Below, piece by piece: positions 33,751 to 46,230 of a stretch of 64,000 bases of DNA. Numbering within the stretch: the stretch's first letter is position 1; each line of letters opens with the position of its first letter. Position numbers and translations under genes: made by a program. The stretch is from Laetiporus sulphureus 93-53 (Eukaryota > Basidiomycota > Agaricomycetes > Polyporales > Laetiporaceae), in NCBI RefSeq assembly GCF_001632365.1, contig NW_024468546.1:304555-368554 (forward strand), written 5' to 3'. The notes under the pieces are model-generated. The model saw only the letters and a list, made by a program, of their open reading frames with translations, was not told the origin of the DNA and made no database searches.

Positions 33751-34929
33751 TTGGATGCACATGGGAATGCATACTGGACATACTGAGATTGAAATCACGA
33801 TTTCTTGAATTATGTCAGGTTGAGTCGCCGGTGCATAACTTTCCGCTAACTTTGCGAACTCGGCGGGTGATGCGAGCAAGTTCTAAAGCATTGCCATATT
33901 TTAGTAGCGTCATCCATCAGATTCCTTTGTACAGTAGCGTAAGGCATAACGGATCACAATGATTGGGCCCTCAAGGCCTCAGCGCTCAGCGCTCAGCTGT
34001 CTCTCATGTGGCTGCTTGTTCCCTTCCTTCAAGCAAATGTCTGGCCTGGGTAGCCACATTATATGTTTTGCTCTGGCAGCATGAAAGGAGCCAAGTTCGC
34101 ATGTACACGTCATTGCGACGTTGCGCGGTACATCACGTGATCGCGTTTTACCCAAACATATCTCGTCTGTCGAGAAGGCTGGAGCCGCCGATGCCAATGA
34201 AGAGCTCCGCCTCTGATAAGGGGCGATAGCGAGGTCGAGCAGCAGTGCGACAAGAGCAGGAGGAGGCAGTGAGAGTGAACATGCAATGTACGCATCCATG
34301 TTCACTCACGCGGCGGTCAAGTGTTCGGTGACCGGTCCGAGCACTCAGATCAAGCAAGTTTGAGCCACGGACTAAAATATGAGGTTGCAAGGATGTTGAA
34401 CGTTGAGTCTTGATATATTGATAAAGCATGCGTGTGTCTCGTTCGGACTTCTCAGATTCGACGTTGCAAGGATGTTGAGCCTTGACATGTGACAAAGCGG
34501 GTGTGTACCTCATTCTCTCGATGTTACAGTTGTTTTCACAAAACCTTCAGAACTCAGAATATTGATCCAAGGGGTCATACGTGTAGATACAGCTACTAGT
34601 GCTCTAACGCGCCCAACATGCTCCTGTCAGAAATCCGCGACCGCAAAAACTCTGCACGCTTCTGATGGGGCCGGTATCGGGGGTCCCTCTGCGACGTTTA
34701 CCGTGACAGTGTCACATGGAGCGTCAAACCCGTCGGTCGAAGAACGGCTTCCATCACTCGTCTGAGAGACGCAGTTTTCAGAGGAGGCGAGTGTCGTCGA
34801 TACCTGTTGCATCGTCAAGCTGCCCAACAGTCTATACGTAGGCTTCATCTGTTTCATCTCGTGCATATTTGCGCATATCGCAAGAGACCTGCGTATAAGC
34901 CGTTTACTCACTGTGTCGCACTTGCTGCC
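33751..34929. other. Upstream region of the F-box gene with a short direct repeat
   Basis: A GTTGCAAGGATGTTGA word at about 34384 recurs near 34462, both followed by related sequence ending in AAAGC. A tract of repeated (A/G)GCCTCA / GCGCTCA words lies at 33970-34000. The frame 34562-34765 is not convincing. Confidence 0.35.
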
Positions 34930-37488
34930 ATGAACGTCAATCCTGTCGAGCAGGCCAATTCTGCCTATGCGGAAGTGGAGGTAAACCCTGTTGCGGAGCA
35001 GACAAAATCCACCATTGTCCAGCGGCGTTCACAAAAACGGCCTCGTATCAATCGTAACGCTGCTGCCACTGCGTTGCAACAGCTGAGAAGATGCTATTTT
35101 GACAAGTTGCCGCTCGAGATCCTTGCAGAGGTCTTATCATACGTTCCCTCTCAATCCATCCTAGCTGTTGCGAGATGCAGCAAAACGTTGTGCTCTGCGT
35201 TCGTCAACAACCCCTCGACTGCCTTCATCTGGAGACAGGCCCGCGAGCGATGCGACCCACCCGTTCCAGATCCGACGCCCAATTTCACGGAGGCTTCATA
35301 TGCGGCGTTTCTGTTTGACGGCGGTCGATGTGAGGTACGAAGCGCTCTCGTGTAGCACTGCAGCCTGAACCAACTTTCCTGCCCTCAGGTCTGCGAGAAG
35401 AGAACGGATGAAATGTATATCTCATTCACACTTCGCGGCCGCGTCTGTAAGAAGGTATGTCAGCAGGCCGCTTCGCTGTTGAATTGGGCTACTCATGCGA
35501 TGACTCTTCCAGCATTCGTGCTTGGTTGAATGGAAGCGAGTCATGCGTTATCTTGTTCCAAGCCTAGATTTGAATAACTGCTGCTTATATCCATAGAACG
35601 TCGAAGCTTTTGCTCGTCGATCCGATTGTGCATTCGCGTTACCAGGACATAAAGCTCTGGGTTCCTCGCCTAGAGGAGGACCACCGCGGTATGTTACCCA
35701 TCATTCCACTTACGTTATATCTAAGATTCTTGTGTTCAGCAACCACAGTGCCCAGAAAAAGTGGCACGATACGCGTACGTGAGACTGATTGGTTAAAGGC
35801 AGTTGATGAATACAACAAAGCGGCACTCTCTTCGAGCACGATCGATGCGTACTTGCGAGAGAAGCAGGCTTTGGCGGACAGACTGTCTATCGTTCAGGAG
35901 GTACATGTCTGATCCACTCTCCGGGACATGCCTTAACACGGTCACCTTATAGCACGCATCGGCTTTACTTGAGTGGAGAAAAGGACGCGCGGCACGCGTG
36001 GATATTGTGAAGTCCTTGAACAACGAATCGTATGTTCGACGTTTCCTTGTCCTAATGTCACTCATTGCGTAAGCTTAGAGCCAAAATCATCGCGCATCGC
36101 GAGGGCTGGACGTCATACGACCTCCTAATGACAAAGAGTTACGGATCACTACACCGCTCTAACACGGCAGTGCTCGAAGCAGTGACGGAAGAAGGTATGC
36201 AGTATGCAACTATTCGACGAGGTCATCTAAGTTGCCGCCTACCCAGATTACCAAGCCATCCAGGCTACTGTTGAGGAAGAAGTCGCGAAGATGAAAGAAC
36301 GTAGCGCCCGTAGAGGCTACGAAGCAGCGTATAAGAAACGCCGCGACGACGTCGAGGAGCATTATAAACGCCTGCAGTCAATGAAAGAGAAGAAGGTGCT
36401 GCCTACGTTAGCAGAGTTCCGGAAGCTCTCCATCATGAAAGTCATGCAGGCGAAGTCATGCGACGCAACATCCGGCATCGCAGCGGATCTAAAGAATTCT
36501 ACATTTATCACCGCGCTACTCGAGGAGAACTTGGAAAAATGGCGGGAGGATGCACGGGCGGCGCTCGGGACTGTGCTTGGATACCCTGCTTGGAAGGCCA
36601 CTAGCAAGACGAAGTTGCATCCCGTGGATCGCGTCACTGCTTGGTTTAGATGTAAGAGGTGCCACGGTGCACAGAAGAAAGGTGAAGATACACCGCTTGA
36701 CTTCATTGCTGCTTGTTCGCATCGATGCTCGTACCTGGACAAGAGAAGGCGAGCAAAGGATAACTGGAGCGCACAGCTTTTTGAGCCAGATACACAGGTG
36801 AGTTGTCGTCTCGCGGGACTTCTTCACCGACTGCTGATTGTGTTTCACGCGGGTCGCCCTCGTAGGCTATACAGCTCGTGAACCAGCTGCTGGCGATATC
36901 CGGCCTCAGTGCAGAGGACCCAGATACTGGCTACTTCTTCGAGAACTCAGGATTTATGTTTGTGTGTCTCTCGTGTCCTTCGCACCTGTTCATGGACTTC
37001 AACACTGCAGTGAGTCACATCCGCACCCCATCGTATCCTCGCCTTACCGTTGAACCCAGATTCGCCATTGCAAGCGACACGAAGGCGTCAACTTTTCTAT
37101 GGAGTGGCATGCCGTTTCAATTGATTCCAGGCATCCTTTCCAATCGGGGACATTGGCTATGGTCATGGGACGCAAGGACACTGCCAACGACGAGATGTCT
37201 CAAAAAGTCTTTTGCTGTCGCCACTGCGACCTGGCATCGCGGAAAGAGAGTACAGGAGAGGAACATCTGCAGGCAACTCAGGACAAGGGGACGGCCAAGA
37301 TCAACAAGCAAGCAACCCATAAAAGGACTGTCACTTTTAATGGGTTGGTTTCGCACCTGAAGGAGAAGTGCGTCCGTTTGCTGTAATTATGGCATGCTGT
37401 CAGCTGATGGTTGACGTTCATTTGCAGACATGGCGTCGTCTGGATTGGAGATGAAGACTTCTTCACGTATAAGCCAAAGTCAACGTGA
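34930..37488 (+). CDS. F-box domain protein
   Basis: The start at 34930 gives a polar lead, then a clear F-box (LPLEILAEVLSYVPSQSIL, VARCSKTL) at about residues 60-95; F-box proteins link substrates to SCF ubiquitin ligases. After the intron following 35334 come VCEKRTDEMYISFTLRGRVC and, in later exons, YQDIKLWVPRLEEDHR, LKAVDEYNKAALSSSTIDAY, LLEWRKGRAARVDIVKSL, IIAHREGWTSYDLLM, a long charged helix (36250-36560), paired Cys motifs (WFRCKRCHGAQ; CSHRC), CLSCPSH and CCRHCDLAS, and the C-terminus WIGDEDFFTYKPKST-stop (37486-37488). The Cys pairs could form C-terminal zinc ribbons. Ten or so exons are needed. One problem: the exon around 35515-35593 runs into TAG at 35594-35596 and I found no splice that restores phase, so either an intron is non-obvious or this copy carries a lesion. 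Confidence 0.75.
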
Positions 37489-39288
37489 AATTAGAGGTAC
37501 TGTGCTGTACATTAGGGTCGCGTATCTATCCTATCACTGGGTAACCGACTCATCTCATCAACCTGATGTATCCGGTCTGACGTCGAGCATCTCGCATCGC
37601 TACGAACATGTATTTTTGCTTCATGGACCTCCGCTTTGTCACATCACTGGTCTTGTTCCAGAGTAGATGGCATGCCAATGAGAGCAGCCGCGTCTGACGT
37701 GAAGGGATGGATGGGTGGCCACCTCACTGCCGCATTGGCTAATGTTCCGGTCATACTGCGGAATACATCATGTCGTGATAGTAAGCCAAGGCACTGTTAC
37801 TGACGTTCCACAGTCAGTGCAAAATCCGGAGACGGAATGTACACTTCGGAGTATCTCAGCTTTATGATCACCGGAATCCGAAAGGGGCTCAATGAGTTGA
37901 CATCGACCTGAAGTCCAGAGTAATCTACTTTGCTACTGCAGCTGAGCCGCTGGATCCTGGCTACCCAGTTCAGAACGGTATCATCGATGCTCGCTGTCGC
38001 TAGCTATCTGATGTGGTGTAAACAATTCGTACGTACATATTCTTCTCGAAGCCATACCATTGTTAGTTTCTTCTGCTCCTCCACAGACGTCTCTTCTGCT
38101 GAGGGTTTGTTGGGACTTGATGCTTCTCACTAAACGTGTCGGTCGCGACCACGCCTCCTTCATAGCCAAGCTCGCCTCCGTGGTGAGTGGTTCTCGCATT
38201 GATCGCCGTAGTGTCGAATCCGACATCGCATGACCAATTCTTCGGACTGAGGCACTCTCAGGGAGAGCTCCCTGATGTACCGAGCTTCCTGTTCGCTTAC
38301 TCACTGCAGGAGGTCGGTGATGATCACCGGCAGCCGAGGACCACGCGAGGGTCGTACAGCAAGCGAACAACGCTCGACCTATCGGTCCGCGAGCGCATCC
38401 AGAAAAGGTAGGCTCCTTGTCCTGTGCTGGTTCTTACTGTCAAGAGAAGGCGGAAATTCATTGGTTCCTTCACGGCGAACGGCATTGGGTGAGAACTCAT
38501 TGATATTCGAATGTATTCCAGGCAGTTCCCTTCATGTGCCACAGTGTATCCCTCGCTTTCTGCTCGAGCACCGTGTTTCATCACGACTGAGCGTACGTCA
38601 AGGTGCCATGAGGCTATCGAGCGTTCAGGAGCCATCATGATTCTTAAGGCAACCGCATCAGTTGTTGAAGGCTGCGAAGTCTTCCGGCCATCGTGTGACT
38701 TACTTGGCGTTCTCGCTAAAACTGCTTCGTCCATGCGTGCGGACATATCACGGGTTTATCGAAGCGTTTTCGCGTGATCACTGTCACCGCCGCTGGATCC
38801 TTAACAACACCTCACCCGCTCGACGTTACTCGGGTCTGCTCTTTCAGAGAGCCGTTGTGCTACCTTTAGGTTAACCACAACACCTCTCAATGGTGAGTCC
38901 CTCTGCACCCTAGCGTTCCTCCCCGAGGCACCTCGCGCTAATGTCATGACGATTCGGCTTGATGTGATCAAGCAAAATCAGAAACGTTTAGAGATCTCAG
39001 TCGGCTGCGCTGTCATGTGGGTGTCTGTCGTAAATGGTGGCTCCTCCGCCATGCATGGGTGCATGGTCCAAAAATACCCATGCTATCCCTGTCAATCCTT
39101 CCGGTAGCGGGACCATTGGGTGCTCTGTCGGTGTCTGTGACCCTGACGAAGCATGGAAGCCAGGGTCAAGACTAGTCTTCGTCAGATAAATTGCATGGAT
39201 GCAGGGTCAACCGCGCTGTTATAACCGCAGCGAAAGTGTCGCTCCCATCTCTCGCCCTGCCCGTTCCCTAGAGAGTGTCGCTGCGAAG
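37489..39288. other. No supported gene
   Basis: Short frames only. A plus-strand set near 38340-38780 (TTRGSYSKRTTLDLSVRERI; LKLLRPCVRTYHGFIEAFSR) looks slightly protein-like but cannot be assembled. The last 200 bp are the presumed promoter of the GH47 gene. Confidence 0.35.
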
Positions 39289-41788
39289 ATGTTCGTTGGT
39301 AACTCTTGGGCTCACGTTCTCACGTTCGCCTGCTCTCTGGGCACCATTGGTGTGCTCGCGGGACCGGTGCAGGCGCCTGACTTGGTCTTGCCGTCGTTTG
39401 CCGTGGAGTACCGTCAGAAGACGATTGACGTTTTCGAAACAAGCTGGACTGCGTACACGTATGTTTTGAATGGCTCAAGCACGAGCAGTTAATTTGATGC
39501 TCGCTACCTAGAGAGTACGCATGGGGACATGATGATCTCAGTCCCGTTAGCATGAGCTATTCTGACGCCTACGGAGGTTGGGGTGCTACAATTGTGGACG
39601 CTCTTGACACCATTGTGAGCGCTTTACATGGAATGTTCGCAGTGCGATTCTGATGAGTTTGATCCATAGTGGTTGATGGGCCTTACTGTCAGTCGATTTC
39701 GTGATTTGAGGTAATTGCTCAAGCTCACTTGAATGATCGTCCAGGATATCTTCGAGGAGGCACTCAACTTTACCCTCTCCGTTGATTTCTCGACCACGCC
39801 TACAGATGACGAGATTGAGTCAGTTCGCATGCAAGCTTGAGATACCACGAGTAATTCTGACCGGTCTTTGAATGACTTCATAGCTTGTTCGAGACTACCA
39901 TTCGATATGTCGCGGCGTGCCTCACCACCTATGAGCTCAGTGGCTACCAATATCCTGGCCTCGTGGAGCAAGCCAAGGTGCTCGTAGAGAAGATGGCCTT
40001 TGCTTGGGTTGGGGTGAGTGTGCGTATGAGTTGCTATCAATCTGGTGAGCTGACTTGATGTCGAGAATAACTCGGTGCCTTACGGCTATATGAACTGGAA
40101 TGAGACAACTCCCATTGTGGGAACGGTGCGTTGAACTAAATATACAAAGAGATAATGCACTGAATCTTGCCTTTAGTCGAACATTGCTGAGGCCGGAACT
40201 GTGAGTCCTGAATGTGGGTTGCGCAGAAAGATCAGATGTTAACAGAGACCTGCCTGCAGCTGACCATGGAATGGGGCACTCTATCGTACGTCGTGGCACA
40301 CTGTCAGATGGTAGGGACGCTGAAGTATCTTGCAATTAGCAATTTAACGGGAAACAGCACATACCGCTATCTAGCAGAGAAATCTGTCATCTACATCGCG
40401 AACTTGGTCAGTATCGCGAGCTTCTTAGGGCTGTTTGGACAGTAGCTCAATATGCGTTCTCCAGCCCCCGCCTTTGCCAGCGCTGCCTGCTCAGGGTATC
40501 GATCCCACGACTGGAGAGTTCGTAGGAGAGTACGTGGTAAGTACGGATGGTGTTTGACGCGAAGCACACGAATCAACGTAAGCTGGTACACAGAGCTGGG
40601 GAGGTGGCTCCGACAGTTACTTTGAATACCTGATCAAATGGGCGCGCCTCTCAAACACGGACAATGATATCTTCGCAGATGCTTGGGCTTCAGCAGTCGA
40701 CTCTTCCATCTGGAACCTTGCCAGGGTGAGCAGGCTATGAACGTGCTGCAGACGAGATGCGCTGGACTAACATGATGCCATGCAGACCTCAACGGTGGAT
40801 GACTGGCAGTATGTGGCGGACTGGGATGCCGGCACGATCATTCACATTGGGTCTCATCTGGAATGCTACTTCGCTGGTAATTGGTTGCTTGGTGAGCTTG
40901 GCTGCCTGTTTAAGCAGAAATAAATGGCACTGACGTGCTGTTTTTACGCCAGGCGGTCGCCTGCTCAACAATGAGACAATCGTCAACTGGGGCCTGGCTC
41001 TCATGGAGTCTTGCTGGAACACCTATGCGAGTACTGCGTAAGCACCTTCGCACGTATTTGTGCAGAAAGATTGTGGCTCACATTACGCCCAAGCACTGGC
41101 ATCGGCCCTGAGTACTTCGGGTACTTCTCCTCCGACGGCAATTACACCGGCTCCACGCCCTCCGACGGCGACATCGCGTTTTACGAGAAGCATGGATTCT
41201 TCGTGTATCCCGGAGAATCGGACTACTACCTGCGCCCGGAGGTGCTCGAGTCCAACTTCTACGCGTGGCGCGTGACTGGCGACCCCAAGTACGTGCAACG
41301 CGCCGCGGATGCGCTCGACAGTTTCATATACTACCTGGCGGCGCCTTCCGCGTATGCGGGCATAGACGACGTTGACTCCACTGACTCGGCCTTCATCGAT
41401 GACATGCAGAGCTTCTGGTTCGCGGAGGTGATGAAGTACCTGTACGTCCCTCGCCTAAAGTGCTGTGTTACCCCCGCAGCTGACGTGACGAACATAGATT
41501 CTTGACCTTCAGCGATCCGAGCGTCATCAGCCTCGACGATTGTAAGCATACGAAGCAAGAATCTCAACCTTGTTGGATTTGCTAATTTACTCATAAACAG
41601 ATGTCTTCAACACGGAGGCGCACCCATTCAAGGCTCCTCCCGCCAAAGCGGTCTACGGCAGTGGAACGTACCTTAACAGCGATACATCAGCGTTCCGTTC
41701 GGTGGAGAAGCCGCTGCCTGCTGTCAGTCCTGTGCCCGCTGCGGCATCTGCTGCAGCGAACGTCGCTGCTTCGGCTTTATCGCGTTGA
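39289..41788 (+). CDS. GH47 alpha-1,2-mannosidase
   Basis: Class I mannosidases trim alpha-1,2-linked mannose from N-glycans in the ER/Golgi or are secreted, using Ca2+ and an inverting mechanism. The start at 39289 gives a hydrophobic signal sequence (residues about 7-28). Conserved GH47 blocks follow across about a dozen exons with clean GT/AG phases: EYAWGHDDLSPVS, GGWGATIVDALDTI, WLMGLTDIFEEAL, LFETTIRYVAACLTTYELSG, MAFAWVG, TSNIAEAGTLTMEWGTLS, AQGIDPTTGEFVGEYVSWGG, HLECYFAGNWLLG, EYFGYFSSDGNYTGS, YLRPEVLESNFYAWRVTGDP, DDMQSFWFAEVMKYL, FLTFSD and the final VFNTEAHPF, whose Thr is a Ca2+ ligand in the family. Length is about 550 aa, usual for secreted or lumenal fungal members. No stop or frame break was found. 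It converges with SWP1, 231 bp downstream. Confidence 0.9.
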
Positions 41789-42019
41789 GCAGCTGCTTGC
41801 ATGAGAGTGTCGGAAGCGACAGTCACCACTGAACACGAACTGCTCAGTGTTAGATACCACGGTCGTTATCGTCCCTTGCTTTCGTTAGCGTGGACTATGG
41901 ACAATATTATTTGTGGCCGATTTCGTTCGATAACTTCTGTCAGACGTTTAGATCTGCATACTACAGAGACTTGAGCGACGGTATCATGAATATGCATCGA
42001 CTGTGAGGGGGTATTACAT

Positions 42020-43041
42020 TCACTTTCTACCTAATCTGCGTTGGGCAATTCTGGCGAGTGCCTGCTTGCCGGTGAAAGCAGTAGGGATGGCTAGGATGGC
42101 GCCGTACAGCAGTACTTGCCCGAGCTTGAGGTCGATCCAGTACCGTATCAACAGCCCTTCAAATGCGGCAAGGGTCGCAATGAAAGGGAAGATATATGGA
42201 GACAACAAATTCGGGACCCGCGGGCTCAGTTCACCCCACTGTGATGCAGCAGTAAGTAAAATGGTGTTTTCACAGGATTGAGGAGGAACAGACGTACGAA
42301 ACCGAAGAGGACAAGCCATGGCCAGAAGACAAACGCGGCAAAGAACCCAGACCATGCCTTGGCAGGGATCTTTTGTTCGGGACGGAAAGTGTGCTGGATC
42401 TCCGGACGGAGGTGGAAGGCCACCTCATCGGGATGCTGCGGAGGCGGCTGCGACTCGGGAACGTACAAGTCGAACAATTGATATTTTGCAGGCGAGTGGA
42501 CGAAAGAGCCGAGCAGAAGGGTGACCTTCAGAGGGTTAATGGTGGTAGGCGGGAGGGAGAGAGGCGGGGGAGCCATATTCTGTGATGTGATGGTCGTGTA
42601 AGACTCGGTCAAGCCTCTCATTCTTCATGATTTCAAACAGCTCTTTGTACATACCAGCTCAAACTTGGCCTTTCCTCCTGCAGTGACGCGTACTGGCTGA
42701 ATGCCCTCTTCCCCAGAGACCTCATCGTAGAAGCGGAGGAATGTCTGGTGCGGTTGCACGCCCTTGCCACCGTCCTTCTCCACGATTTGGAATGTCAACT
42801 TGAGAACATCAGTAGGGCCCAAGGAAAGCACAGGCTTGTCCTTCTGCTTAAGCAGTAGCCTACAGGAGCACCGTGTTAGCTGGGAGTGCAACAAGTGTTC
42901 ACGATGGACCAACGATTCTGTCCGAAGCTGAGTAGCATCGGAACCGGTTATTGTGATCTTGGGAGATTCCAAAGTCAATGCATTAGCATATACCCCCGCA
43001 GCTGCCAGTAGCGGGAACAACGTCCACAGGAAACCCCGCAT
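42020..43041 (-). CDS. SWP1: Oligosaccharyltransferase subunit SWP1 / ribophorin II
   Basis: SWP1 is the ribophorin-II-type subunit of the ER oligosaccharyltransferase that transfers the glycan to Asn residues. The minus-strand start at 43041 gives a signal peptide (MRGFLWTLFPLLAAAGVYA). The lumenal part contains LESPKITITGSDA, then after an intron DKPVLSLGPTDVLKLTFQI and FLRFYDEVSGEEGIQPVRV. The next exon has INPLKVTLLLGSF, FDLYVPESQPPPQHPDEVAF and HLRPEIQHTFRPEQK, leading into the first membrane segment (FFAAFVFWPWLVLFGF). The last exon supplies two more hydrophobic helices (YIFPFIATLAAFEGLLIRYW; LGQVLLYGAILAIPTAF) and a basic C-terminus (RIAQRRLGRK-stop). Four exons, all intact, total about 285 aa, typical for fungal SWP1. 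It converges with the GH47 gene. Confidence 0.88.
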
Positions 43042-44232
43042 GGTGGTTAGTCTGGTTCAGAATCCCGCCACCGTACGCGTGTCGGAGTAGGACAGGACGC
43101 GCATTTCGGAGTTACGTAATCCATGTCATCTCCAAAACAAGGATCTTGTATATTGTATAGCGCGTCGCCTCTGGTCTCACCTCTGCCGCCTGAGACAGCT
43201 TTGCAACTATCATCAGCTCCTGTATCCGCTGGCCTAAGCTGCACATAGCTATTCAATTATTGTGAGTATTTACATCCTTCTCCAAGTAGCACTCTACAAT
43301 GCCGGGTATTTGACCCTTCTCTCAATGCATTGCATCTGCTTGCCAATCTGAATGCAAGGCAGTTTGTGCGAGGAAGTAATTAGTATCGGGACCGTAGGCA
43401 CTATGATGGCTACAGAGACTTATCCGGATGGAGGGTCTTCAAGGGTGACCTCGGCCTCTTGGCAGGATGCTACCGACACTCAACCAGGCCTTCGTGGTAG
43501 TCTGGATCCGATATTGAATCTTGGGCCACAAACACAGCAGAAACCTGGGCTGGTATTGTTTTGTTTGATCCGCGACCACAGTGTGTGTTGAACTATGACA
43601 GCCATCTGCGCCACAGACACTCCATTCCCTCCTTCCCTTATAAAACATTCCATTCGTATTTTGAGTTGAGATTGTCTGAGCCTTCAATGAAACGAATTCA
43701 TTTCTCGCCTTGCCCGTGTTGTAGACTCTATGCATGACCATTTCTGGTTGGGTCCATCTCGCTTATCCTTCACTCCGCCCTCTCGCTGTATGCGTGGATC
43801 AGTCGGGTCCATCTATTGAATCGGAGCCTACTAATATTGTTTGGGCCACATGAATATTGCGAAATGCGAAGAACAACGTTATAGGATTGTTTGCCGGGCT
43901 TCCTTGAACGTTAGCGAATATGACGCCAATCAAATTGTTGTTGCCTTGGAAATCACTTCAACTGCCTCAAATGCTCGAGCGAGACGCTTCGAAGCGCCTC
44001 AATATGAACTACACTCGCCGTGTATGTCTATTGGAAAGGACGCGCGAAATTCGCACAAACAGAACGTTCCGACAGATATCTCAGTGCAACGGACAGCACT
44101 GAAACTGCGGCGGTTCTCAGGAGCAAAGTAATTAACGACTGGCTTTCCCATCCATGTCTTAAGCAACCGCCTCGAGATACATCTCCAGAGTTTTTTCCGG
44201 ATCATCCCACTGCATCTGTAGACATGTATCTG
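43042..44232. other. No supported gene; SWP1 promoter side
   Basis: About 1.2 kb without a convincing frame, holding the 5' flank of SWP1 and the 3' flank of the hydrolase. Confidence 0.4.
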
Positions 44233-45457
44233 TCAGGATGTATGCTCGACGTGAACGTTGAAGTGGACACCCACGAAATGGTTCAACCCGGGAAGAACCT
44301 TGAAATTTATGAAGCCTCCGCCACGGTCAGCATTATCCTTCTCAATCAACCAAAACGCGTCGATCTGTGACCAGGAAGTAGCATCCCCCGTGAAGCACCA
44401 GACCTTCATTTTCGGCAACAGAGCTCGAAGCGAACGATCAAAGCACGCCCTTCTATACCTTGCCACAGCCTGTGGCATGCAGACGAACATTGCAGACATA
44501 TGGTCAACACTTTCGTCCACAATCTCTCGTCGTTCCTCCGCCGACATGTTGTAGATTGATGGTATACGGTCGAGCGAGGGGACAATGTAAGAGAGCACAT
44601 CACGATTTCGCGTTGATAAATCGCCATGGTTGAAATACGATGTGATCCAGGGAGTGAACATCTGCGGCCGTATACATTCAGGAACTGAAAAATCGATGTG
44701 AGGGGACCACGCTGCAGGGGCAATCGGGAGACCTAGAGCAAGTGCAGGTGGCTCTGTTATTGAGACATCAGTGGACGTATGTTGTCACAGGACAAGTGAC
44801 GTGCCATGCATGATTAATGCGCGCATGCGCGATGCTACCCGCTCTCGAACGTCCAGCGGAGCCTGGTCAACACTGCCTATAGCAGCCGTAGTGAAGGCTT
44901 TTCCGGCTGACCACCCAACGAGAGCTATACCGCCGCCGGTGCCATCGTGGGAGATAGGAGGCGTGTCTTGTTCCAGTATGAAGTTGGACATGAACGTGAT
45001 GATCTCTAGGCCTCATGCAGCGTAGAAGCGATCTCTTTCTTCTTCATTTTTTGAGACTGCGGCCGCAGCTTCAGGTTCAGAATAGGGTGTTGAGCCAGCA
45101 TAGTTACGACGATTGATAGCAACGAGACGTGTGTTGGCATTGTACGCGTGCGACTGGACTCTCTTCCAAATTTCTAACAGGTAAAATTGAGCGGTCACAC
45201 CGAGCGAAGACGGCAAATGGCATACGGCCTGTGAATCCTAAACCGTGAACGGCAAAGATCGTGATATGGGGGGTACGAGATGGTCCATCCAGACAGGCAG
45301 GGACACCACTGTCTGTATAATATAGCTCGACGCCGTCGGCAACTGTGAGAGTAGGCATCGCGTCAGCGTTCTTCAAAGGAAAGGGGTGAAAAGTGGAGTC
45401 GATCATCGCAACGCACATTTTTATTGTATAAGGGATGCGATCTATCTTCCTCCGCAA
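44233..45457 (-). pseudogene. Alpha/beta hydrolase fold protein with nonsense codon
   Basis: The minus-strand frames show an alpha/beta hydrolase: LTVADGVELYYTDSGVPACL, FAVHGLGFTG (oxyanion region HG), an intron about 45233-45182, NTRLVAINRRNYAGSTPYSE, then ALVGWSAGKAF with the G-x-S-x-G nucleophile elbow (GWSAG), PPALALGLPIAPAAW, ITSYFNHGDLSTRN, VLSYIVPSLDRIPSIYNM, CFTGDATSW and the histidine in VLPGLNHF. Between DRFYAA and GLEIITFM the frame contains TGA (plus-strand TCA 45013-45015), where a CGA arginine codon would fit; frame and homology continue on both sides. The junction near 44795-44750 also does not splice in phase. The gene is therefore probably inactive, or carries a recent C-to-T change. 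Substrate unknown. Confidence 0.6.
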
Positions 45458-46230
45458 AAAAAAGTCGCGGATCGGCTTAGATCAACGATGGACGACGGAT
45501 AGTGGACATGAATTTTGAAATCCAGAATGTCGGAGCCAACGTTGAGACCTTCGCTTGGTAGCGATTGAATAAATCGAAGGCACAATGATAAGATGCGTGG
45601 GAATTAGCATAAGCGTTGTTTTGGCTCCACAAGTCTCGATACGTTCTGTCCTCCATGATCCAAGATGGATGCGATGTCGGTTCAAACCCCGTCTAGTGCT
45701 CACGATATCAAATCGACCTTTCAGCGCTTTCGAGCGATGTAACGGAAAGCGCAAGATGCACGCGCTCGGGTTACACGGTTCTTTCGATTTGATCATCACC
45801 ATGGGCTCTTTGGCGCTCTATGCCAGCTACTAGCATGTTTCTCCGCTTAAGAACTTCACGTTTCCAGAGGTGGGGATCTCAACACTTGGACACCACTGTC
45901 GCAAGTTGGATGAATGTCCGCATCATGTGTGGAGGAATGCAACAAATTCGAAGCGCCAGTTGTCCAAACTCGAAAATCCAACGAACACAATCAGGTGATA
46001 TGACTTACCGTCGGATTTCGGACACATAGGCTAGGCACTGACCAGCACGAGAAGTCCTTCCGCAAACCTGGTAGCGGTCCTCTCCGTGCAATGGTTCTAC
46101 TTCCACCTGATGTTCTGTGAACACGCAGCACAATCGACCTTCTCCATGGCGATACGTCCTCTTTGCGCGCATTCACTTGAACTTGCTTGTTCGAAGTAAG
46201 TAATCATCTCATCTGCCCACGAGACACTAG
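45458..46230. other. No supported gene
   Basis: Short frames only. A GGTTCAAACCCC word near 45680 mimics a tRNA T-arm but lacks pairing stems. Confidence 0.4.

Noticed and set aside
45640..45700. tRNA gene suggested by GGTTCAAACCCC
   Set aside because: Flanking bases do not form a five-pair T-stem or a seven-pair acceptor stem.
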